Below the pieces are notes generated by a model, which saw nothing but the letters and a program-made list of their open reading frames with translations, made no database searches and was not told the DNA's origin. The position numbers were made by a program, and so were the translations under genes. From NCBI GenBank assembly GCA_016295545.1, contig JAEDLA010000125.1:1-5168 (forward strand): 5,168 bases of DNA, written 5' to 3'. Positions 1 through 5,137 of the stretch are shown piece after piece. The stretch is from Oscillospiraceae bacterium (GTDB lineage Bacteria; Bacillota; Clostridia; Oscillospirales; Ruminococcaceae). Position 1 is the stretch's first letter; every line of letters begins with the position of its first letter.

Positions 1-48
1 GGCGCTGCCTCTGGACTCTGCCAAAGGGTATAAACCCTTTGGAAACCC
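1..48. repeat. Palindromic intergenic repeat-like segment upstream of sfsA
   Basis: The sequence contains a perfect 9-bp inverted repeat, CCAAAGGGT at 21-29 and ACCCTTTGG at 34-42, with a 4-base ATAA loop. A G+C-rich lead-in (GGCGCTGCC, CTGGACTCTGCC) precedes it. This wording resembles short palindromic repeats that I recall as being scattered between genes in gut Clostridia; that is memory, not a search. No T-tract follows the stem on the plus strand, so it is a poor terminator for an upstream gene. It lies just before the sfsA ribosome site. The element may continue left of the window. Confidence 0.4.
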
Positions 49-65
49 ACTTTTTTGGAGGATTT

Positions 66-770
66 ATGAAATATCAGAAAATAGTCTCAGCTGAATTTAT
101 CTCACGTCCAAACCGTTTTGTAGCAAATGTCATGCTTAACGGCAATGAAGTCAAAGTTCACGTAAAAAACACCGGACGGTGCAGGGAACTTCTCGTTCCG
201 GGAACAGAGGTATATCTTGATGACTTCACCGGTCGTCAGGGCAGCCGCAAGCTGCTCTATGACCTTGTTGCCGTGAAAAAGGGTGAGCTTCTTATTAATA
301 TGGACTCCCAGGCTCCCAACAAAGTAGTGAAAGAAGCTCTTGAAAATGGTACAATAAAACTTCCCGGCATGGCTGAGCTGACTGTAATTCGTCCAGAAAC
401 CGTTTACGGCGATTCACGGTTTGACTTCTTCATACAGGACAAAAACGGCATTTCCGGCTATGCGGAAGTCAAGGGTGTTACTCTCGAAAATGACGGCATA
501 GCGTCCTTTCCTGACGCTCCCACCGAAAGGGGAGTGAAGCATCTCCGTGAGCTTGTCAGGGCAAGGGAAAATGGCTTTCACGCAAGTGTGGTCTTTGTTG
601 TTCAGATGGAGGGAATGAAGTGTGTTACTCCCAATGATGAACGCCACCCTGAGTTTGGCGAAGCTCTGCGGTATGCTGCGGAAAAGGGCGTGAATGTCCT
701 TGCTTATGAGTGCAGAGTTGCTCCGGATTTTCTGTGCATTACAAATCCTGTTGAGGTGAAACTGAAATGA
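66..770 (+). CDS. sfsA: SfsA family DNA-binding / putative nuclease-fold protein
   Basis: This encodes a 234-aa protein of the SfsA (sugar fermentation stimulation) family at about its usual full length. The family was named for stimulating maltose metabolism in E. coli and binds DNA; its biochemical role in Firmicutes is not settled. Visible family blocks are RPNRF (14-18), HVKNTGRCRELLVPG (32-46), the SRFDFF and YAEVKGVTL blocks (118-122 and 132-140) and FPDAPTERGVKHLREL (148-163). D120 with E134-V-K136 fits a PD-(D/E)xK-type nuclease core, an inference from fold knowledge. The ATG at 66 is chosen because GGAGGA lies at 57-62. An in-frame TTG at 39 falls inside the upstream palindrome and lacks a ribosome site. 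The stop overlaps the next gene by ATGA. No promoter is visible inside the window. Confidence 0.93.
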   Translation: MKYQKIVSAEFISRPNRFVANVMLNGNEVKVHVKNTGRCRELLVPGTEVYLDDFTGRQGSRKLLYDLVAVKKGELLINMDSQAPNKVVKEALENGTIKLPGMAELTVIRPETVYGDSRFDFFIQDKNGISGYAEVKGVTLENDGIASFPDAPTERGVKHLRELVRARENGFHASVVFVVQMEGMKCVTPNDERHPEFGEALRYAAEKGVNVLAYECRVAPDFLCITNPVEVKLK

Positions 771-1360
771 AAGATAAAATAAATATAAACGGAATAATCG
801 CTCCCATAGAGGTTTTCAGGAGTATGCGGAAAACACTGGAGGTCGAGGTAAGCTCTGACGGCAGAATTATCGTTCGTTCACCTGCAAGACTTTCCGAAGC
901 TGAGATAGAGGACTTTATCCTTTCAAAGGCTGACAGGCTTGAAAAATATCTGAGGGAGAGTGCCAAACGCCGGAAAGAATTGTCGTCCTTAAAGCCGTTC
1001 ACTGCCGAAGAAATAAATGAAATGGCAGACAAGGCATTGAAAATAATCCCTGAGAGGGTTAGGTACTATGCGCCCCTTATAGGCGTGACCTACGGGAAAA
1101 TAACTATAAGAAACCAGAAAACACGGTGGGGCAGCTGTTCCGCAAAAGGCAACCTCAGCTTTAACTGCCTGCTTACGGCAATGCCTCCGGACGTCCTTGA
1201 TTCGGTAGTCGTACATGAGCTTTGCCACCTGAAGCAGATGAACCATTCAAAGGATTTTTACAGCGAGGTCTACCGTGTTTTTCCGGAGTATGACCGCTGG
1301 ACAAAGTGGCTGAAAGAAAACGGCAGGGATTATATTATAAGAATGACAGGGGAGCTGTGA
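767..1360 (+). CDS. YgjP/DUF45-type (SprT-like) zinc metallopeptidase
   Basis: This encodes a 197-aa cytoplasmic protein (no signal peptide) of the YgjP-like metallopeptidase family (DUF45, COG1451), usually annotated as an M48 or SprT family zinc-dependent metalloprotease. The zinc site is clear: H150-E151-L-C-H154 in VVVHELCHLKQMNHSKDF, with H160 of the NHS motif as the likely third ligand and E151 as the catalytic base. The family signature TRWGSCSAKGNLSFN (119-133) precedes it. The first 60 residues form the usual beta-rich N-terminal part, followed by a basic helix around 60-80. The ATG overlaps the sfsA stop (ATGA). GAGGTGA at 753-759 serves as ribosome site, so translational coupling with sfsA is likely. 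Physiological substrates are not known for this family. The fold assignment is secure, the role is not. Confidence 0.92.
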   Translation: MKDKININGIIAPIEVFRSMRKTLEVEVSSDGRIIVRSPARLSEAEIEDFILSKADRLEKYLRESAKRRKELSSLKPFTAEEINEMADKALKIIPERVRYYAPLIGVTYGKITIRNQKTRWGSCSAKGNLSFNCLLTAMPPDVLDSVVVHELCHLKQMNHSKDFYSEVYRVFPEYDRWTKWLKENGRDYIIRMTGEL

Positions 1361-1361
1361 C

Positions 1362-1457
1362 ATGGAAAATCTATCAAAAGAACAAATGTTCGACAAACTT
1401 ATGAACGCTCTGCTGACGGAGGAAATGCCCTCCCTCAAAGGGAGGGGGGAGATATAA
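1362..1457 (+). CDS. Small ORF, 31 aa, third gene of the sfsA operon (hypothetical)
   Basis: A 31-codon ORF starts one base after the metallopeptidase stop and has a good ribosome site (GGGGAG at 1349-1354, 7-base spacing). The first 21 residues, MENLSKEQMFDKLMNALLTEE, look like a normal amphipathic acidic helix. The last ten residues are encoded by the GC-rich hairpin at 1428-1446 and its G-run, so this end is probably not original. I do not recognise the peptide. It could be a real small operon protein, or the 5' remnant of a longer gene whose 3' end was lost when a repeat-like hairpin arrived. Spacing and ribosome site support translation; the function is unknown. Confidence 0.4.
   Translation: MENLSKEQMFDKLMNALLTEEMPSLKGRGEI
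1428..1446. repeat. GC-rich palindrome overlapping the small ORF 3' end
   Basis: CCCTCCCT (1428-1435) and AGGGAGGG (1439-1446) form a perfect 8-bp stem with a CAA loop; further G residues follow to 1449. No T-tract follows on the plus strand (GAGATATAACTG), so it is not a standard intrinsic terminator, although it could protect the 3' end of the operon mRNA. The CCCTCCC-TCAAA-GGGAGGG form resembles fragments of intergenic repeats in gut Clostridia; this is an inference from memory. Confidence 0.45.
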
Positions 1458-1501
1458 CTGAAACAAAAAAGTAATAGTAAAAGACTACTGAAAATTTTTC
1501 A

Positions 1502-1567
1502 AAAGTTAAGGATTTTTTTTAAGATTATTTTAAGAATGGACTCGTATAATCATAATCAAAGTTAAGG
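1502..1567 (+). promoter_or_regulatory. Promoter of the dockerin protein gene with 11-bp-phased direct repeats
   Basis: A consensus -10 box, TATAAT, lies at 1545-1550, placing the start of transcription near 1557. No TTGACA-like hexamer sits 16-18 bp upstream (the candidates read GATTAT, AGATTA and AAGATT), and there is no TG extension. Instead, TTTTAAGA occurs twice, at 1517-1524 and 1528-1535, exactly 11 bp apart. OmpR/PhoB-family response regulators are known to bind direct repeats of about this period near the -35 position, so activator-dependent transcription is plausible. A second direct repeat, AAAGTTAAGG, is exact at 1502-1511 and 1558-1567 and flanks the promoter. The -10 box is solid; the operator role is inferred. 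Confidence 0.6.
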
Positions 1568-1592
1568 TTCCGGAAAATTATGGACGGAGCCT
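1565..1592 (+). promoter_or_regulatory. Leader hairpin before the dockerin protein ribosome site
   Basis: AGGTTCCG (1565-1572) can pair with CGGAGCCT (1585-1592): 8 bp including one G-U pair, with a 12-base A+T-rich loop. It lies in the roughly 57-base leader, just ahead of AAGGAG (1596-1601). It could stabilise the mRNA 5' end or modulate access to the ribosome site. It is too short to be a recognised riboswitch, and no terminator stem competes with it. Confidence 0.35.
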
Positions 1593-1613
1593 GAAAAGGA
1601 GTTAGTGATTATT

Positions 1614-4600
1614 ATGAAAAATTCTAAGCTTAAAAAAGCACTTGCCGGAGTTTCTTCACTTTGCGTTCTTGCATCATCGATACCCTGCTGTGCAGCCTTT
1701 GCGGCAGATACTGCAAGCAATTACCCCTACGGTGACGCTGACCTTGACGGCAAGGTAGGAATCTCTGACGTAGTAAAGGTCATGATGTATGTCGGCAACA
1801 AGACCGAAAACGAACTGACAGATGAACAGCTTGACCGTGCTGACGTTTACAACAGAGGTGACGGCGTGTTTATCTCGGACGCTCTTTCAATTCAGAAAAA
1901 GGTTGCCCAGATACTTGACACCCTCCCTGAATCATCTATGGATACACCTGTTGAAAGCGAAGCATACATTCACCTGAAAAATACAACTATCGAGACTGAG
2001 GGCGACAACATGACAGTCGAGGGAAGCACAGTTACTATCACTGCTTCCGGTACTTACTACATTGACGGTACTCTTGATGACGGTCAGATCATTGTAAATG
2101 TTCCCGACGAAGTTGCTGATCCCGAGACTGTAAAGCTCTTCCTCAACGGAGTGAATATCACAGGTCTTTCAGCTCCTGCAATTTATGTGGCAAATGCAGA
2201 GAATACTTCCATTAACCTTATGGAGGGCACTGTAAATACTCTCAGCGACGGTACAGTTGCATATACAGGAGACTACCTTAACAACGGCGTTATCGAGGCT
2301 AAGGACGACCTTACTGTAAAGGGTACAGGTACTCTTGAAATCAATGCAAATACTCAGTACGCCATTGCCTGCAACAATGATGTTAAGTTTACAGAAGGTA
2401 CTGTTAATATTACTACAGTTGCCGCTGACGCTGTAAGAGGCAAGACCTCAGTTACAGTCAAGGAAACAGCTGTTCTGAACATTGACAGCGCCGGTGACGG
2501 TATCAAGTCCACACAGGGCAATGTTGCAATTGAGGGCGGTACAATTTCCGTAAAGGCTTCAAATGACGCTGTTCAGGCTGAAACTACTATCGACATCTCA
2601 GGCGGTTCACTTGTTGCCGGCGGTGACAGAGGTCTTACAGGTGTTACAGGCGTTAACATCACAGGCGGTTCAGTAGTCGCAACAGCAACTGACAATCAGG
2701 TTGATTCCACACTGCTTACAGCAACTCAGGGAACAATGCTCCTCAACTGCATTGACGACGCTTCACAGACTGACGGCTGCTGGAGAAAGGCTAACTCAAT
2801 TTCAGTTTCCGGAACTTCAATTTCAACAGCTTTCACAAAGAAGTATAAATATGTCCTTATCAGTGACGCTTCACTGACAGCAGGCACTGAATATACTCTT
2901 ACAAACACAAGCACCGGAGCAACAATTACTCATACAAATGATGCTTCATCTTCATTTGCTCTTTCCGGTACAGTAACTTCCTTTGATGCAGTTAATCCCG
3001 GTGGTTCAAGCGGTACTGTTGTAACACCTACAGAGGGATATACCGTTACACTTTCAGGCAGCAATATACTCACCAATGCTCCTGCTGAGGTTGCATCAGT
3101 AAGCGGCGGCGTATGCACAATTACTCAGCCCGGCGTATTTGCTGTTTCAGGCGATATGAATGAGGGACAGATTGTTGTTAATGTTGACAAGACTGCTTAT
3201 CCCGAAGGCGTTGTTGAGCTTGACCTTATGGGCGTAAATCTTACAAATACAACTGATTCTCCTGTATATGTAGCTTCTATCGGTGATGAGGTTCAGATCG
3301 TGGCAAAGGCAGGCTATGAGAATACTATCTCTGACGGCACAAGCTATACAAATGCTGATTTGGGCATGGGTGCAATATACTCCTGTGATGACCTTAAAAT
3401 CAAGGGTACAGGCTCTCTTACAGTTAACGGAAACTGCGAGGACGCTGTAGTCTGCAAGAACGACCTTAAAATCTACAACGGTAATATCACCATAAATGCT
3501 GTTGACGACTGCGTAAGAGGAAAGGACAGCGTTACTATCGGAAACGCTGCTGATACTGATTTCAGCACTCTTAATCTTACTGTAAAGTCAACTCAGGGTG
3601 ACGGAATAAAGTCAACTGCAACAGATGCAGCAACTGCTGACAAGTCCTATGGTATTGTTACCATTAACGGCGGTACAGTTGACGTAAATACATTCGGTGA
3701 CGGTATTCAGGGCGAACAGGACGTTGTTATAAACGGCGGCGATATCAAGGTTTTCACATATCAGGGTTCATCATACACAGGCTCAGGCAGCAGTTCAGGT
3801 TCAACACGTCCCGGAGGCGGCGGAATGGGTATGGACGGCAACTCCAACAAGATGCCTACCGACCTCAGCGCAAAGGGTATCAAGGCTGTAGGACTTTATG
3901 ATACTACAGGTACTACCTACCAGAGCGGCGGAAATATCGTTATAAACGGCGGCACAATTGACGTTAACTCCTCCGATGACTGTGTTCATGCAGGCGGAAA
4001 TATTGACCTTGTTGGCGGCGCTATGACTCTTGCTTCTGCTGACGACGGTGTTCACTCCGACAATACTCTGACTATCGGTCACGGCAGCGGTACATACGAT
4101 GACCTTTCTGTAGCAGTTTCAACCTGCTATGAGGGCATGGAGGGAGAGGTTGTTACTCAGAACTCCGGTACAGTTATTGTTAATTCAACAGATGACGGCT
4201 ACAACGCAGCAGGCGGAGACGGCTCAGGCAGCACATCTCCCGGAGGCTGGGGCGGCAATATGGGCGGTTCTTCCAGCAATGCAGCTATCAACTTAAAAGG
4301 CGGATTTGTTCTTGTAAACGTTACTGACGGTGACCACGACGGATTCGATTCCAACGGAAGCCTTACAGTATCAGGAGCAATTGCTATTACAAACGGAAAC
4401 GGTCCCTTTGACTGCGAAAGCCTGAGCTGCACAAGCGGTATATGGATTGAGAATTCCAACTGCTCAAGTTATATGGACACACAGCCGTCCTACTCAGTAT
4501 CAGGCGGTTCTGTAAGCAAGGGCGAAAGAATTACTCTTGTTGGAAGCAACGGAAATGTCCTTGTATCATTTATTGCAGGCAAGAATGTTACAACATTAAG

Positions 4601-4775
4601 AGCCGGAGGAGAGGTTACAGGAGCTTCATTCTATACAGGCGGCACACTCAACGGCTCAACATACTTCCAGACTATAGATGATACACAGCTTGCCGCATAC
4701 GGCGGAACATTGTCCGGCGGCACTCAGTCAACAGGTTCAGGCTCAGGAAACAATCCCACAAATCCCTGGGGCTGA
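1614..4775 (+). CDS. Secreted dockerin protein with two Cthe_2159-like (DUF4353) beta-helix carbohydrate-binding modules
   Basis: This encodes a 1053-aa secreted protein, probably a non-catalytic cellulosome or cell-surface component that binds plant polysaccharide. The signal peptide spans residues 1-30 (basic MKNSKLKK, hydrophobic core, AFA cleavage site). Residues 38-105 are a type I dockerin. Repeat 1 has a canonical calcium loop (D41, D43, D45, G46, D52). Repeat 2 has the divergent ADVYNRGDG form (76-84), then SDALSIQKK. Two right-handed beta-helix modules follow: about 118-460 and about 473-1010. Both resemble the Cthe_2159 family (PF14262), whose founding member binds cellulose and acidic sugars. 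Rungs carry a recurring D-D/G-[GAC]-[VI] motif. Module 2 has two Gly/Ser-rich loops (717-745, 867-888). The tail (1031-1053) is Gly/Ser/Thr-rich with no LPXTG, SLH or membrane anchor, so the dockerin is the only visible tether. The ATG at 1614 is preferred over an in-frame GTG at 1605, which lies only 3 bases from AAGGAG. Tandem stops TGA-TAA end the gene. Confidence 0.88.
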   Translation: MKNSKLKKALAGVSSLCVLASSIPCCAAFAADTASNYPYGDADLDGKVGISDVVKVMMYVGNKTENELTDEQLDRADVYNRGDGVFISDALSIQKKVAQILDTLPESSMDTPVESEAYIHLKNTTIETEGDNMTVEGSTVTITASGTYYIDGTLDDGQIIVNVPDEVADPETVKLFLNGVNITGLSAPAIYVANAENTSINLMEGTVNTLSDGTVAYTGDYLNNGVIEAKDDLTVKGTGTLEINANTQYAIACNNDVKFTEGTVNITTVAADAVRGKTSVTVKETAVLNIDSAGDGIKSTQGNVAIEGGTISVKASNDAVQAETTIDISGGSLVAGGDRGLTGVTGVNITGGSVVATATDNQVDSTLLTATQGTMLLNCIDDASQTDGCWRKANSISVSGTSISTAFTKKYKYVLISDASLTAGTEYTLTNTSTGATITHTNDASSSFALSGTVTSFDAVNPGGSSGTVVTPTEGYTVTLSGSNILTNAPAEVASVSGGVCTITQPGVFAVSGDMNEGQIVVNVDKTAYPEGVVELDLMGVNLTNTTDSPVYVASIGDEVQIVAKAGYENTISDGTSYTNADLGMGAIYSCDDLKIKGTGSLTVNGNCEDAVVCKNDLKIYNGNITINAVDDCVRGKDSVTIGNAADTDFSTLNLTVKSTQGDGIKSTATDAATADKSYGIVTINGGTVDVNTFGDGIQGEQDVVINGGDIKVFTYQGSSYTGSGSSSGSTRPGGGGMGMDGNSNKMPTDLSAKGIKAVGLYDTTGTTYQSGGNIVINGGTIDVNSSDDCVHAGGNIDLVGGAMTLASADDGVHSDNTLTIGHGSGTYDDLSVAVSTCYEGMEGEVVTQNSGTVIVNSTDDGYNAAGGDGSGSTSPGGWGGNMGGSSSNAAINLKGGFVLVNVTDGDHDGFDSNGSLTVSGAIAITNGNGPFDCESLSCTSGIWIENSNCSSYMDTQPSYSVSGGSVSKGERITLVGSNGNVLVSFIAGKNVTTLRAGGEVTGASFYTGGTLNGSTYFQTIDDTQLAAYGGTLSGGTQSTGSGSGNNPTNPWG

Positions 4776-4819
4776 TAAATAAAATCTCAGTAATCATACT
4801 CACTTCACTTATATAAATT

Positions 4820-4855
4820 TAAACAGGACTGTTTTTCGCAGTCCTGTTTATTTTT
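4820..4855 (+). terminator. Intrinsic terminator of the dockerin protein gene
   Basis: TAAACAGGACTG (4820-4831) and CAGTCCTGTTTA (4839-4850) form a perfect 12-bp stem with a TTTTTCG loop, followed by a TTTTT run at 4851-4855. It begins 45 bases after the stop codon. The intervening bases 4776-4819 are A+T-rich and show nothing else. Confidence 0.9.
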
Positions 4856-4876
4856 CAGGGAATATTTGCACGATAC

Positions 4877-4905
4877 TTGACAAAACTATTTTTGTGTGAT
4901 ATAAT
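4877..4905 (+). promoter_or_regulatory. Full-consensus sigma-A promoter for the antisense antitoxin RNA
   Basis: TTGACA (4877-4882) and TATAAT (4900-4905) are both perfect consensus and separated by exactly 17 bp. TGA immediately before the -10 box adds an extended -10 element. Transcription should start near 4911-4913. No gene follows on the plus strand; the transcript runs only into the hairpin at 4950-4996 and faces the small minus-strand ORF. A strong constitutive promoter on a short non-coding RNA is what an antitoxin RNA needs in order to outnumber a more stable toxin mRNA. Confidence 0.9.
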
Positions 4906-4911
4906 AATCAC

Positions 4912-4948
4912 GAAATGAGATTACGAGAGCAATATCCATAACTCTCAC
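4912..4948. repeat. Direct repeat copy A (antitoxin side)
   Basis: This segment is homologous in the same orientation to 5097-5137 at the toxin start. The matching blocks, in order, are GAAATGAGATTAC (4912-4924), GCAATATCCATAAC (4929-4942) and TCAC (4945-4948). The distance between the two main blocks is 3 bases shorter than at the toxin. The segments that diverge are those forming the GAGAG/CTCTC stem. It plays the part of the DRa/DRb repeats of par loci. Confidence 0.8.
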
Positions 4949-4996
4949 AAAAAAATGTCCCCCCACAGAGCTGCCACTCTATGGGGGGATGTTTTT
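4912..4996 (+). ncRNA. Predicted type I antitoxin RNA (RNA II-like), about 85 nt
   Basis: The RNA is bounded by the promoter start near 4912 and the hairpin plus T-run ending at 4996. It carries no ORF with a ribosome site. Two segments repeat the toxin gene's plus-strand DNA and are therefore complementary to toxin mRNA: 4912-4924 against 5097-5109 (12/13) and 4929-4942 against 5117-5130 (13/14). The second segment covers the toxin start codon. GAGAG (4925-4929) pairs with CTCTC (4942-4946), leaving a 12-base loop that presents the anti-start sequence. Promoter, size, facing orientation and shared terminator match RNA II of the pAD1 par locus, which blocks fst translation. Transcript ends are predictions. 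Confidence 0.78.
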
Positions 4997-4999
4997 GTG
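4946..4999. terminator. Bidirectional terminator shared by toxin mRNA and antitoxin RNA
   Basis: The core stem is TCCCCCCA (4958-4965) with TGGGGGGA (4982-4989), then one C/A mismatch, then AGAG (4967-4970) with CTCT (4977-4980), closing a CTGCCA loop. An A7 run (4949-4955) and a T5 run (4992-4996) flank it, giving a T-tract on either strand. CAC and GTG at 4946-4948 and 4997-4999 extend the base of the stem. The two RNAs would carry fully complementary terminator loops (CUGCCA and UGGCAG), which suits initial loop-loop recognition. Confidence 0.88.
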
Positions 5000-5016
5000 C
5001 TTAATGCCGCTGACTT

Positions 5017-5127
5017 TTACTTCTTTCTTCCGTTAAGCCACTTGCGGAACGCTTCATAAATGAAGCTTGCGATTACGCCCGCTATTACGGAAATAAGAAA
5101 AGAGATTACTATGTTCGCAAAATCCAT
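5017..5127 (-). CDS. Fst-like type I toxin, 36-aa membrane peptide
   Basis: This encodes a 36-aa peptide beginning MDFANIVISFLISVIAGVIA. Residues 5-24 form one strongly hydrophobic helix with small residues (S, A, G) in its centre. The C-terminal third is basic and amphipathic, ending KWLNGRKK. Length, single helix and charged tail match the Fst family and the small clostridial type I toxins, which insert in the membrane and damage it when overproduced. The ATG at 5127-5125 has a perfect anti-16S match, AAGGAGGTGA (plus-strand 5143-5134), 6 bases upstream. The convergent consensus promoter, antisense repeats and shared terminator support a toxin over a chance ORF. A structural membrane micropeptide is the alternative. 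It lies too short and antisense to be found by routine gene callers. The promoter is probably to the right of the window. Confidence 0.82.
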   Translation of the reverse strand: MDFANIVISFLISVIAGVIASFIYEAFRKWLNGRKK

Positions 5128-5137
5128 AACGTGTCAC
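5097..5137. repeat. Direct repeat copy B (toxin translation start)
   Basis: This is the second copy of the repeat at 4912-4948. It spans toxin codons 7-11 (GAAAAGAGATTAC, 5097-5109), codons 1-4 plus the three bases before ATG (GCAAAATCCATAAC, 5117-5130) and part of the ribosome site (TCAC, 5134-5137). Antitoxin RNA transcribed from copy A would pair here with the toxin mRNA and cover the start codon. Confidence 0.8.

Noticed and set aside
39..65. In-frame TTG start for sfsA, adding nine residues
   Set aside because: The TTG lies inside the palindrome at 21-42 and has no ribosome site, whereas GGAGGA at 57-62 serves the ATG at 66. The family alignment also begins near the later start.
414..647. 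Minus-strand open frames within sfsA, and similar ones within the metallopeptidase and dockerin genes
   Set aside because: They run antisense to well-supported genes, lack ribosome sites and show no recognisable protein features.
1472..1500. Weak hairpin plus T-run as terminator of the sfsA operon
   Set aside because: Only TAGT/ACTA (1475-1478 with 1484-1487) pairs cleanly. The stem is too weak and the T-run lies some bases away.
1605..1613. In-frame GTG start for the dockerin protein
   Set aside because: It is only 3 bases from AAGGAG. The ATG at 1614 gives a standard MKNSKLKK signal peptide start, although its 12-base spacing is long.
1683..1694. Lipoprotein signal at the Cys pair (residues 25-26)
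   Set aside because: The preceding residues SSIP do not form a lipobox (proline at -1), and an AFA signal peptidase I site follows.
4820..4850. The dockerin-gene terminator acting also for minus-strand transcripts
   Set aside because: On the minus strand the stem is followed by AATTTATA rather than a continuous T-tract, so efficient termination there is doubtful.
4886..4939. 17-codon minus-strand ORF beginning MDIALVISF as a second toxin gene
   Set aside because: There is no ribosome site (a terminator T-tract occupies its place), it stops early, and it crosses the antitoxin promoter. It is better read as a relic and source of antisense pairing.
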